DNA of 64,000 nucleotides from Kribbella steppae (lineage in GTDB: Bacteria; Actinomycetota; Actinomycetes; Propionibacteriales; Kribbellaceae): positions 124,001 to 188,000 of the forward strand of contig NZ_SLWN01000007.1 of the NCBI RefSeq assembly GCF_004342025.1. Direction: 5' to 3'. A program made the position numbers and the translations under genes. Shown here in pieces: positions 24,205-31,964 of the stretch. The number at the start of each line of letters is the position of its first letter. Within the stretch, counting starts at the first letter, position 1. Under the pieces are notes generated by a model. That model did not search any database. It saw only the letters and a list, made by a program, of their open reading frames with translations, and was not told where the DNA came from.

Positions 24205-24657
24205 GTGAGTGAGCTTCGGATTGTGCCGGTGGGCGATGACGTAACACTGCTGGACTGGCAGCGGGTGCACAACGAGATCATTCCGACGGCGCCGTTGTCT
24301 GTCGACGACATCCGGGAGCGCGCCGAGCGCAACGTGCTCGAGGTCGCGTACGCCGGTGATGTCCTGATCGGATGCTCGACCGTGCGCCCGCCGTCGGAGG
24401 AGACCGCGGCGGCGACCGTCATCGCCCGCGTGCTGCCGGAACACCGACGGCAGGGCTACGGTACGGCGATCTACGAGCGCAGTCTCGCCCGCGGCCGCGA
24501 ACTCAGCAGCAAAGGTATCGAGACGCACATCCTGGCGACCAACGAGGACGGACTGCGGTTCGCCAAGTCCCACGGCTTCGTCGAGGTCGAGTCCTACCTG
24601 CTGCCGGGCGACACCATCCCTTTCATCGAGTTGCGCTTAGAGCCCCAACCCGACTGA
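24205..24657 (+). CDS. GNAT-family N-acetyltransferase
   Basis: 150 residues. The acetyl-CoA loop is VLPEHRRQGYGTAIYERSL (R/Q-x-x-G-x-G/A) at about 86-100, preceded by the beta-bulge ATVIARV. The C-terminal strand/helix region reads FAKSHGFVEVESYL, a common GNAT ending. The N-terminal half contributes the substrate pocket and gives no specific clue. GTG 24205 is 26 bases from the divergent SGNH hydrolase. The acceptor is unknown. Confidence 0.88.
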   Translation: MSELRIVPVGDDVTLLDWQRVHNEIIPTAPLSVDDIRERAERNVLEVAYAGDVLIGCSTVRPPSEETAAATVIARVLPEHRRQGYGTAIYERSLARGRELSSKGIETHILATNEDGLRFAKSHGFVEVESYLLPGDTIPFIELRLEPQPD

Positions 24658-24697
24658 CCCGATTGCTGGTGTCGGCGGGAGGAGAGAGGATGCGAGG

Positions 24698-25564
24698 GTG
24701 CGCTTCTCGATCAATATCCCCAACTTCGGGGACTTCGCGGATGCTCGGACCGTTGCGCGGGTTGCCCAGGCGGCTGAGGAGGCGGGGTGGGACGGACTGT
24801 TCGTCTGGGACCACGTCGTCCACAGCAAGAGGCAGCGGCAGGGACAGGCCTTCGGGGATCCGTGGATGCTGCTGACGGCGGCTGCGCTGGCGACGTCGCG
24901 GATCATGCTCGGACCGCTGGTGACGCCAGTGGCTCGGCGGCGGCCGGAGCAGCTCGCCCGGCAGGTCGCGACGCTGGACGGGATGAGCGGCGGACGGGTC
25001 ATCTTCGGTGCGGGCCTGGGCGGCCCGATCGACGACGAGTTCGGCAGCTTCGGCGACGAGACCGATCCGAAGGTGCTGGCCGAGCGACTCGACGAAGGGC
25101 TCGAACTGCTCGCGCAGTACTGGTCCGGCGAGACGGTGAACCATGACGGTCGCCATTACCGCGTCGACGACGTGACAATGCTGCCGGCAACAGTCCAACG
25201 CCCGCGTCCGCCGGTCTGGATCGCAGGCTACTGGCCGCGCAAGACCCCGATGCGACGCGCCGCGCGCTGGGACGGCGCCGTACCGCTGTTCCTCAGCGCC
25301 AACCACGGCGTCGCCCCGCCGGTCGACGAGCTCCGCGACCTGATGAGCTACCTGCGCGAGCTGCGCGGTGACGAAGCCGCTGACACGCCGTACGACGTCA
25401 TCGTCGGCGGCATCACCGACCCTGCCGACTATCGCTCCGTCATCGAGCCGCTGGCCGAAGCCGGCGCCACCTGGTGGGACGAACGCCAACTCATCCGAGG
25501 CAACGACTTCTACCGCCTCGACCCCGTCCTCCGCCGGATCGAACAGGGCCCGCCCAGCATCTGA
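24698..25564 (+). CDS. LLM-class flavin/F420-dependent oxidoreductase
   Basis: 288-residue luciferase-like TIM barrel. The start RFSINIPNFGDFADARTVA and the GWDGLFVWDHVV and LGPLVTPVARRRPEQLARQVATLD stretches (ends of early strands) are the family signature; GAGLGG, ERLDEGLELLAQYWSG and RPPVWIAGYWPRK follow. Actinobacterial members of this group often use F420 rather than FMN; the cofactor cannot be settled by eye. The substrate is unknown. It stands alone between the GNAT and FGE genes, all on the plus strand. Confidence 0.9.
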   Translation: MRFSINIPNFGDFADARTVARVAQAAEEAGWDGLFVWDHVVHSKRQRQGQAFGDPWMLLTAAALATSRIMLGPLVTPVARRRPEQLARQVATLDGMSGGRVIFGAGLGGPIDDEFGSFGDETDPKVLAERLDEGLELLAQYWSGETVNHDGRHYRVDDVTMLPATVQRPRPPVWIAGYWPRKTPMRRAARWDGAVPLFLSANHGVAPPVDELRDLMSYLRELRGDEAADTPYDVIVGGITDPADYRSVIEPLAEAGATWWDERQLIRGNDFYRLDPVLRRIEQGPPSI

Positions 25565-25613
25565 GCCCCCTGGGTGGGGGACTTCCGATGTGAGGACTTG
25601 AGATGCTGGGGGC

Positions 25614-26564
25614 ATGACCGAAGAACAGCCGTCCTGCTGCGCGCCGGCGCGGCCTGTGGTGGGGATCGGTTCCAGCCCGCCGCCGGCTCCGGCCGCCGCG
25701 ACCGGGAAGCACGATATCGAGCAGATCGTGCTGGACGGTGGCGTGTTCGCGATGGGTGACGGCTACGGAGACGGCAACCCCGGCGATGGCGAGGTGCCGA
25801 TCCACCAGGTGCGGCTGCAGCCGTTCAGCATCGACGCGACGTCGGTGACGAACCGCGACTTCGCGCGCTTCGTCGACGACACGGGGTATCGGACCGAGGC
25901 TGAGATCTACGGCTTCTCCGCGGTGTTCCATCTGGCGCTGCAGGCAGATCCGGGCGACCTGATGGGTCCCGCGGCCGGGACGCCGTGGTGGGCCGGAGTG
26001 CACGGTGCGGACTGGCGGCATCCGGGTGGCGGGCGGTCCGATCTCGATGGGCTCGACGACCATCCCGTCGTCCATGTGAGCTGGAACGACACGGTCGCCT
26101 ACTGCTCGTGGGCGGGCCGGCGCCTGCCGACGGAGGCCGAGTGGGAGTACGCGTCCCGAGGTGGGCTCGAAGGCGCGCGGTATCCGTGGGGTGACGAGTT
26201 GATCGGCGACGACGGCGAGTGGCGCTGCAACATCTGGCAAGGCGTGTTCCCGCAGCGCAACGACTTGGACGACGGCTTTCTCACCACCGCACCGGTGCGG
26301 ACCTTCGAGCCGAACGGCTACGGACTGTGGCAGACGGTCGGCAACGTGTGGGAGTGGTGTGGCGACTGGTTCGGGCCGCGGTACTACAAGTTCTCCCCGG
26401 ACGAAGACCCACGCGGCCCGTCCCTCGGCGCGGCCCGGGTGATGCGCGGCGGCTCGTACCTGTGCCACGACTCGTACTGCAACCGCTACCGCAACGCCGC
26501 CCGCTCGTCGAACACCCCGGAGTCCTCGATGGGCAACGCCGGCTTCCGGACTGTCGGTACCTAA
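25614..26564 (+). CDS. Formylglycine-generating enzyme (SUMF1/FGE family)
   Basis: 316 residues. FGE oxidises a Cys in CxPxR of sulfatases to formylglycine, using copper and oxygen. The domain starts near residue 38 (VLDGGVFAMGDG); HVSWNDTVAYCSWAGRRLPTEAEWEYASRGG is read in parts as SWNDTVAYCSWAG and LPTEAEWEYASRGG. The C-terminus carries LCHDSYCNRYRNAARSSNTP, with Cys284 and Cys289 matching the paired copper-binding Cys of true FGEs rather than of the many non-catalytic relatives. The N-terminus has CCAPARP, also common in bacterial FGEs. No sulfatase gene is in the window, so the client is elsewhere or not a sulfatase. The last codons form the left arm of a long inverted repeat. Confidence 0.93.
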   Translation: MTEEQPSCCAPARPVVGIGSSPPPAPAAATGKHDIEQIVLDGGVFAMGDGYGDGNPGDGEVPIHQVRLQPFSIDATSVTNRDFARFVDDTGYRTEAEIYGFSAVFHLALQADPGDLMGPAAGTPWWAGVHGADWRHPGGGRSDLDGLDDHPVVHVSWNDTVAYCSWAGRRLPTEAEWEYASRGGLEGARYPWGDELIGDDGEWRCNIWQGVFPQRNDLDDGFLTTAPVRTFEPNGYGLWQTVGNVWEWCGDWFGPRYYKFSPDEDPRGPSLGAARVMRGGSYLCHDSYCNRYRNAARSSNTPESSMGNAGFRTVGT

Positions 26565-26657
26565 CGACAGGAGGTAGTCGGCCCGAACTGCCTTCGGCCG
26601 GCATGTTCCAGTGGGGAGGGAAACGTCGCGGTGGACTACCTCCTGTCGTTCGGTACC
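26556..26657. repeat. 24-base inverted repeat formed by the 3' ends of two convergent genes
   Basis: Left arm 26556-26579 and right arm 26634-26657 pair at 23 of 24 positions (shared core AACGACAGGAGGTAGTC plus GGTACC separated by one mismatched base), with a 54-base loop. The left arm contains the FGE stop codon; the right arm encodes the last residues of the MFS protein (LVPNDRR) and its stop. It could act as a bidirectional terminator. The length of identity between two unrelated gene ends also suggests a small inverted duplication. Confidence 0.8.
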
Positions 26658-27877
26658 AGGGTCGTTGGGGTCCGGAGGCCGGGAGTGGTGACTGCTACGG
26701 CGGCGACGGCGGCGATGCAGAGGACGGCGCCCGAGGTCAGGGCGATGAATGGTGAGGTCACCTGGGCGACGAGGCCGCCGCGGAGGTTGCCGAGGTCGGG
26801 GCCGGCCTGACCGACGATCTGTTCGGCGGCGCTGACGCGGCCGAGGAGTTCGTTGGGAGTGTGAAGCTGGACGATCGTGCTGCGCGAGACGACCGAGACG
26901 GTGTCCGCGGCGCCGGCCAGCGCGAGGAAGGCCAGCGCGACCCAGGGCGTGGGCGAGAAGGCGAACAACGCAAGCGCGATCCCCCACCCCATGGAGCCGA
27001 CCAGCATCACCACGCCCGGTCGCGGAAGCCGGGTGAACATGCCGGACAGGATGGACGCCGTCACGCCGCCGACCGCGATCGCGGTCAGGAACAGACCCAA
27101 TGTCCGCGGATCGTTGCCGAACCGCTCGGCGTTGATCACCGGGAACAGGCTGATCGGCATCGACAACACCATCGCCGCGAGATCCGTGATCAGCGCACCC
27201 CGGATCACCGGCGTCGACACCACGAACGCCAGCCCGTCCCGGATCCCGCCCAGGCCCGGGCGTCCAACGGCCTCGACCCGCATCTTCGGCAGCCCGAGTA
27301 CGCCGTACAAGGCGGCAAGGAAGCTCAGACAGTCGATCAGGTAGCAGACACCGACACCCCACGCGTTCACGATCAGTCCGCCAAGGGCCGGGCCGATCAA
27401 CATAGCGCCCTGGAAGGCGATCCTATTGAGCGCGATCCCGCCGGCAAGCAGTTCGCGAGGCAGCAACTGCGGAAGCACGGTCCGCGCCACCGGCCCACCA
27501 GCGGCGCCGAACGCCGCCTGCGCCGCGACGAGTCCCAGCAGTACGCCGACCGGCACCGAGCCGATCACCAACTGGCTCGCCATCAGCGCCGAAACGACCA
27601 CCTGCCCGCTGATCGTGAGCAGGTAGAACCGCCGCCGCTCGACCCGATCGACCGCCGCGCCCGCGAACAACCCGAGCACGATCAACGGCAACGCCTGCGA
27701 CAACCCGACCGCACCGGTCCACGCCGCACTCGACGTCTGATCCCACACCTGGAACATCACCGCGACGAAGGCAAGCTGCCCACCGAACGTCGACAACACC
27801 TGACCCGCCCACAGCCGCCGGAACGGCCGCGAAGCCCGCAACGGCTCCAGATCGATCAGCGCATGCCGGCCTCTCAT
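26636..27877 (-). CDS. MFS transporter (EntS/multidrug-exporter type)
   Basis: 413 residues, twelve predicted spans. The N-terminus FRRLWAGQVLSTFGGQLAFVAV and the loop-2/3 motif GLFAGAAVDRVERRRFYL are those of the MFS_3/EntS-like exporters. A central cytoplasmic loop (KMRVEAVGRPGLGG) separates the halves. It is translated from an ATGA overlap with the MarR gene upstream, which probably represses both in the absence of a toxic compound. The last seven codons lie in the long inverted repeat shared with the FGE gene end. Confidence 0.92.
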   Translation of the reverse strand: MRGRHALIDLEPLRASRPFRRLWAGQVLSTFGGQLAFVAVMFQVWDQTSSAAWTGAVGLSQALPLIVLGLFAGAAVDRVERRRFYLLTISGQVVVSALMASQLVIGSVPVGVLLGLVAAQAAFGAAGGPVARTVLPQLLPRELLAGGIALNRIAFQGAMLIGPALGGLIVNAWGVGVCYLIDCLSFLAALYGVLGLPKMRVEAVGRPGLGGIRDGLAFVVSTPVIRGALITDLAAMVLSMPISLFPVINAERFGNDPRTLGLFLTAIAVGGVTASILSGMFTRLPRPGVVMLVGSMGWGIALALFAFSPTPWVALAFLALAGAADTVSVVSRSTIVQLHTPNELLGRVSAAEQIVGQAGPDLGNLRGGLVAQVTSPFIALTSGAVLCIAAVAAVAVTTPGLRTPTTLVPNDRR

Positions 27878-28350
27878 TGCTGCTGGTCGAGCTTCTCGGC
27901 GATGCGGTCGTGGAAGCTCTTACGGGCCAGGGCTTCCTCGACGTCGCGGACCACCTTGGTCATCGGGTACGGGATTTCAGCCTCGAGTTCGGTGATCGCG
28001 GCCTCGGTTGCTCGCCACTCGGCCGCCAGCAGCTCGACAATTCCCTTGGCCTTGGCGGTCAGGGCGACCTTCTTGCTGCGAGCATCCGCGCCCGGCACGG
28101 TCCGGACCAGCCCGGCGGTGCGCATCGCGGAGACCTTCTGACTCAGCGCCGAATGGGTGCGCCCGACCGACTCGGCCAACTCGGTGATCGTCATCGGGCC
28201 CTTGGCGTGCAGCCGGAGCAGCTCCATCACGAAGCTCGGCTTCAGCCCTTTGACCTGCCGCTCGGTGTAGATGCTCGCGATCTCCGCGTCCATCCGCGCC
28301 AGCAACTGATGCAGCCCCCGCCACTGACTCTGCTCACTCGGATCGTCCAT
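27874..28350 (-). CDS. MarR-family transcriptional regulator
   Basis: 158 residues. Winged helix at about 35-110: SFVMELLRLHAKGPMTITELAESVGRTHSALSQKVSAMRTAGLVRT (in parts MTITELAESVG and HSALSQKVSAMRTAGLV), with a wing containing DARSKKVALT, the usual D-x-R-x-K/R. First gene of a two-gene operon with the MFS exporter (stop/start ATGA). The palindrome ACTTATATAAGT starts 18 bases upstream of its ATG and is the likely operator. Confidence 0.92.
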   Translation of the reverse strand: MDDPSEQSQWRGLHQLLARMDAEIASIYTERQVKGLKPSFVMELLRLHAKGPMTITELAESVGRTHSALSQKVSAMRTAGLVRTVPGADARSKKVALTAKAKGIVELLAAEWRATEAAITELEAEIPYPMTKVVRDVEEALARKSFHDRIAEKLDQQQ

Positions 28351-28363
28351 GACCGCATCATAA

Positions 28364-28383
28364 CAGCACTTATATAAGTCCTG
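28364..28383. promoter_or_regulatory. Palindromic operator upstream of the MarR-MFS operon
   Basis: Perfect 12-base palindrome ACTTATATAAGT at 28368-28379, extended by CAG and CTG arms after one C:C mismatch (28364-28383). It is strikingly AT-rich for this chromosome. The stop codon of the upstream methyltransferase (TAA, 28372-28370) lies inside it, so promoter and coding end share the bases. Confidence 0.65.
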
Positions 28384-29047
28384 TCACTTCCGGCCGATCC
28401 CAGATCACGCAGTGCTGACCGCCGACGCGGACGAAGCTCCCGCCCGGGAAGGCGGCGCCGTAGAGACGTTCGAAGCCGTCCCGGCTCAAGTACCGGTCGC
28501 TGGCCCGGTGGTCGAGCCATTCACCGGTCGACAAGCGGAAGATCTCCCAGGCGTCCCCGGCACCGCGTCGGACCAGATTCCGGGCCAGCTTCCGGACCTC
28601 ACCGCCGTACAGCCACCATTTCGGATTGGCCGGCCGCGGCGACACCGTGTCAGCCAGGGCCGCGCGACCGCCGACCGCGACGAGGGTCCTGATATGCATC
28701 AGCACGAGGGCCGGCTCGGCGACGTGATGCAGCGTCGCCGAGCTCGTGACGAAGTCGTACTGCCCCGCGACGTCGAGGATGTCGGACTCGAGATAGCTGA
28801 CGTTCGGCCGCGAGCGCTTACGGCGGGCCAGCCGGATCATCGGGCCGGACAGATCGATCGCGTCGACCTGGTCGAAGTAGTCGGCCAGGATCACCGCATG
28901 CCGGCCGGCGCCGCAGCCGAGGTCGATGGCGCGGCGCCGGCGTTCCGGCAGGACGGTCGGCAGCCAGTCGGCCACAGCGTCGTCAGTCAACTCCCCCAGC
29001 CGGTCGTACTGCTCGGCCAGATGATCGAACGACTGTTCCCGCCTCAT
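28370..29047 (-). CDS. Class I SAM-dependent methyltransferase
   Basis: 225 residues. SAM-binding motif I is AIDLGCGAGRHAVILADYF (about 40-58), the acidic residue of motif II is in VDAIDLSGPMI, motif post-I includes ESDILDV, and motif III is VTSSATLHHVAEP. The C-terminal third has an aromatic-rich segment (KWWLYGGEVRKL, GDAWEIFRLSTGEWL). It is a Methyltransf_11/25-type enzyme acting on a small molecule that cannot be named. Its start lies inside the preceding MFS gene (65-base overlap), so export and methylation may be linked. Confidence 0.9.
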   Translation of the reverse strand: MRREQSFDHLAEQYDRLGELTDDAVADWLPTVLPERRRRAIDLGCGAGRHAVILADYFDQVDAIDLSGPMIRLARRKRSRPNVSYLESDILDVAGQYDFVTSSATLHHVAEPALVLMHIRTLVAVGGRAALADTVSPRPANPKWWLYGGEVRKLARNLVRRGAGDAWEIFRLSTGEWLDHRASDRYLSRDGFERLYGAAFPGGSFVRVGGQHCVIWDRPEVTGLI

Positions 29048-30233
29048 GATCGTGAGATGCCGGACGACGGGGAAAGGTTGACCGGCGGATCCAGACGGCG
29101 GCCAGTACGGCGGCAGCGAGGCTGATCGCGACCAGGGTCGCGAAGCCGTAGCGGGTGTCGGTGCGACCGGTGACGACCGAAGCGATCAGCATGACCACGA
29201 CGGTGGCCGCGAGCCCGTACCCGTTGGCGACGCCGAACGCACGGCCGACCCGGGACTCCTCGACCGACGTCATCAGCAACGACCGGGTCGCGATCCGCGC
29301 CTGCCCGAAGACGAACGCACCGACCAGGACGAGCCCCATCAACACGCTGACCCCGAACAGCGGCTGCACCACCAGCAAGGCATTGCAGGCGACGAACCCG
29401 AAGAGCGCCACTCGCAGATCGCCGAACCGTACGCCGGTCCGCCGATAGACCATCGCGGCCAGCAGGAACCCGGCACCACCCAGCGCATCGACGACCCCGA
29501 CGACCGCCGGACCGCGACGCCATTCACCGACGACCAGCACCGGCAACAACGCGTTGAAGACCGTCACCACCACGAGCCCTTGACCGTAGAGCAACGCGAG
29601 AGCGCCAAGGGGCAACCTCCGGCGGCTCGGCGTGGTCGCCGGACGCAACTCCTCGACGGCAGCAGTGGTACGGCGAGCACCACGCCCGACCGCGAGCACG
29701 AGCAGGCCCGAGGCAACGAACGTGATCGCGTTGAACACGAACAGCGGCGTGGAACCGAAGTACTGCAAGGCGAATCCGCCGACCGATGCCGACAGCAACA
29801 TGCCGCACTGTAAGGCGATCTCGTAGTGCGCGTTGAACCGACGTAGCTCGGGAGCCGGCACCCGCTCCCGCACCAAAGCGGCGCTCGCCGGCACGAACAA
29901 TGCCGCGACGACCGCCAGCGCGAAGTTGCTGGCGTAGACGAGGGTCTGCTGCGGCACACCGACCGCCAGCCCGATCGGCAGGCAAAGCGCGGCGGCGGCG
30001 CTCACCACATCGCACCCCACCCACAGCCGGCGCCGATCGAACCGGTCCGCGATGCGGCCGAAGTACGGCGACAGCACCGCTTGCGGCACGGCCACCGCGA
30101 TGAAAAGCCAGCCGACATCCAGCATCGAGCCACGCGCCTGCACGAGCAGCAGCGCGGCCCCGATCAACTGGATGTTGTTACCGAGGGACGTGATGAAGGC
30201 AGCCGGCAACAGCAGCCGATGAGATCTGAGCAC
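28983..30233 (-). CDS. MFS transporter
   Basis: 416 residues, about twelve spans. It starts HRLLLPAAFITSLGNNIQLIGAALLLVQ and carries the motif A region PYFGRIADRFDRRRLW between TM2 and TM3. A basic loop (SRRRLPLGAL) divides the halves. The C-terminal tail (RRPASHDHEAGTVVRSSGRAVRPAGGVD, polar) is encoded over the start of the methyltransferase gene and is dispensable in related proteins. The substrate is unknown. First gene of a two-gene operon with the methyltransferase, transcribed away from the TetR gene at 30367. Confidence 0.9.
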   Translation of the reverse strand: MLRSHRLLLPAAFITSLGNNIQLIGAALLLVQARGSMLDVGWLFIAVAVPQAVLSPYFGRIADRFDRRRLWVGCDVVSAAAALCLPIGLAVGVPQQTLVYASNFALAVVAALFVPASAALVRERVPAPELRRFNAHYEIALQCGMLLSASVGGFALQYFGSTPLFVFNAITFVASGLLVLAVGRGARRTTAAVEELRPATTPSRRRLPLGALALLYGQGLVVVTVFNALLPVLVVGEWRRGPAVVGVVDALGGAGFLLAAMVYRRTGVRFGDLRVALFGFVACNALLVVQPLFGVSVLMGLVLVGAFVFGQARIATRSLLMTSVEESRVGRAFGVANGYGLAATVVVMLIASVVTGRTDTRYGFATLVAISLAAAVLAAVWIRRSTFPRRPASHDHEAGTVVRSSGRAVRPAGGVD

Positions 30234-30285
30234 CCAACCACCCTCCCAACAATCACTGCCAAGTCATGTCAGTCTTTTGACGGCG

Positions 30286-30357
30286 CATTTCGCTACCGTA
30301 GTTGCATAAATCGGTCCGGCCGGGTTACCTTCTTTTCGACACTGCCGTAGCGAAATG
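30286..30357. promoter_or_regulatory. Inverted-repeat control region between MFS and TetR genes
   Basis: CATTTCGCTAC (30286-30296) and GTAGCGAAATG (30347-30357) are perfect 11-base inverted copies 50 bases apart; each arm is followed or preceded by a near-symmetric GTAG/CTAC core, so each may be a separate half- or full operator. TTGACG at 30277 upstream of the left arm is a possible -35 for the TetR gene. The right arm abuts the TetR ribosome site. Autoregulation by TetR and control of the divergent MFS gene are inferred. Confidence 0.55.
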
Positions 30358-30366
30358 AGGGTGGCG

Positions 30367-30939
30367 ATGGTGGGACGCGGGCGGCCTCGGGATGCCGGGG
30401 TGGAGGGGCGGGTGCTGGACGCCGCCATGGCCGAGATGCGACTGCGCGGGTACGACGGGATGTCGGTCGACCGGGTCGCGGATCGGGCCGCCGTCGCCAA
30501 GACCACGATCTACCGGCGCTGGCCGAGCAAGGCCGAGCTGGTGATCGCGATGATCGCCGGTCTGCGCGCTGCCGTGCCGTTCGAGCCGAGTGGCGATCCA
30601 CGGCGCGACCTCACCGACCTCGTCACCACGATCGCTTCGACGCTGACCGCCGTACCGACGACTCTGATCGCCGATCTGGCCGCGGCGGCCGCTCGCGAAC
30701 CGCGGGTCAGCGAGAGCGTCCGCGCGCTGTGGGGCGAGCGGCACGCCGCCGTCACCGCGGTCGTCGCGCAAGCACAGGAGGACGAGCTCGTCCCCGGGCA
30801 CGCCTCCCCCGCCGTACTGGTCGACCAGCTCGTCGGGCCGCTGTACTACCGGCTCCTCATCACCGGGGAGCCGATCTCTTCCGCCTACGTGAGGGAGCTG
30901 GTGCTCAGCACCCTCGGACCCGATCTGGAGCAGTCATGA
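30367..30939 (+). CDS. TetR-family transcriptional regulator
   Basis: 190 residues from ATG 30367, chosen because GAGGG lies five bases upstream; ATG 30355 is in frame but is part of the inverted repeat and lacks a ribosome site. The HTH is at the N-terminus (RVLDAAMAEMRLRGYDGMSVDRVADRAAVAKTTIYRRWPSKAELV, here in parts YDGMSVDRVADRAAVAKTTI and YRRWPSKAELV). The C-terminal TetR_C_16-like domain ends DQLVGPLYYRLLITGEPI. Its stop overlaps the next start (ATGA), tying it to a membrane-anchored SRPBCC protein. Confidence 0.93.
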   Translation: MVGRGRPRDAGVEGRVLDAAMAEMRLRGYDGMSVDRVADRAAVAKTTIYRRWPSKAELVIAMIAGLRAAVPFEPSGDPRRDLTDLVTTIASTLTAVPTTLIADLAAAAAREPRVSESVRALWGERHAAVTAVVAQAQEDELVPGHASPAVLVDQLVGPLYYRLLITGEPISSAYVRELVLSTLGPDLEQS

Positions 30940-31445
30940 AGAAGCTACTGGTTGCCCTCGGCGCCATCGTCGTACTGGTTGCCGGCTACACCGTTTACAC
31001 GATCGTCCGGCCGTACGTCCTGCACACCGAGGTCGAGGTGGACGCGAGTCCGGAACAGGTCTGGAAGGTGCTCACCGACCGGCAGGCATACCCGGAGTGG
31101 AACCCCTTCATCATCTCCTCGACCGGTGAGCTGACGGCCGGAGCCACGATCACCAACGTACTGCGCGACACCGAGGGCAAGGAGACCACGTTCTCCCCCG
31201 AACTCCTCGCGGTCGAGCCGAACAAGGAGCTGCGCTGGATCGGCAAGATCGCGTTCGGTGGGATCTTCGACGGGGAGCACGCGTTCCGGCTGGAGGAACT
31301 GCCGGGCGGCCGCACCCGGCTGATCCAGGAAGAGACGTTCCGCGGCGCGGCGATCCCGTTCACCAGGTCCATGCTGACGACGACGATCGAGCCGCAGTTC
31401 GTCGCCATGAACAACGCCCTGGCCGCCCGCGCCACCGGCCGCTGA
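30936..31445 (+). CDS. Membrane-anchored SRPBCC (START-like) domain protein
   Basis: 169 residues. An N-terminal hydrophobic segment (LLVALGAIVVLVAGYTVYTIV) should anchor it in the membrane or act as a signal. The rest is a SRPBCC fold: VEVDASPEQVWKVLTDRQAYPEWNPFI is the family opening (read as ASPEQVWKVLTD and YPEWNPFI), followed by ELRWIGKIAFGG and the long C-terminal helix (IEPQFVAMNNALAARA). Such domains bind hydrophobic ligands. Coupled to TetR by ATGA, it may handle the compound that TetR senses. Confidence 0.88.
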   Translation: MKKLLVALGAIVVLVAGYTVYTIVRPYVLHTEVEVDASPEQVWKVLTDRQAYPEWNPFIISSTGELTAGATITNVLRDTEGKETTFSPELLAVEPNKELRWIGKIAFGGIFDGEHAFRLEELPGGRTRLIQEETFRGAAIPFTRSMLTTTIEPQFVAMNNALAARATGR

Positions 31446-31494
31446 CGACAAGTCCGCTCGACAGCCGGAGGTCATTCACGGCAGGTTGGCAGTC

Positions 31495-31893
31495 ATGACG
31501 GGACTGCTGCGCAAAGTCGACGCCGTGACGATCCGGGTACCGGACCTGGACACCGGACTGGAGTTCTACCGCGACCAACTCGGACATGAATTGCTCTGGC
31601 GGAACGACGACATCGGCCAGGCCGGCCTCCGCCTGCCGGACGCCGACACCGAGATCGTCCTGACCACTGCCCTCGACTACGCCCCGACCTGGCTGGTGAA
31701 CTCGGCCGACGACGCCGCCGAGCAGCTCACGACTCGCGGCGGCCGCCTCATCAAGGCACCCTTCGACATCCCGGTCGGCCGCTGCGCCATCGCCGAAGAC
31801 CCTTTCGGCAACCCGTTGGTCCTGCTGGATCTGTCGAAGGGCCTGTACGTCACCGACGCCCAGGGCTCGGTCACGGGAGTCGAGCCGAGTTGA
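31495..31893 (+). CDS. VOC-superfamily (glyoxalase-like) protein
   Basis: 132 residues with two beta-alpha-beta-beta-beta modules: VTIRVPDLDTGLEFYRDQLGHELLWRN opens module one (VRVPDLDTGLEFYRDQLG-type signature) and DDAAEQLTTRGGRLI/IAEDPFGNPLVLLDL forms module two. Potential metal ligands are less clear than in glyoxalase I: the His at the first position is replaced, so it may be a binding or resistance protein. ATG 31495 was chosen over one three codons upstream. No operon partner. Confidence 0.85.
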   Translation: MTGLLRKVDAVTIRVPDLDTGLEFYRDQLGHELLWRNDDIGQAGLRLPDADTEIVLTTALDYAPTWLVNSADDAAEQLTTRGGRLIKAPFDIPVGRCAIAEDPFGNPLVLLDLSKGLYVTDAQGSVTGVEPS

Positions 31894-31964
31894 TGTGTCT
31901 CATGCATCAACTGTGTAAGAAAGATGCATTGGACGGATGAGGAACGCGCTGGTTGGGTTGAAGT

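Noticed and set aside
26565..26633. Possible small gene or transposon end between FGE and MFS genes
   Set aside because: The space is just the loop of the inverted repeat; there is no ribosome site and no target-site duplication.
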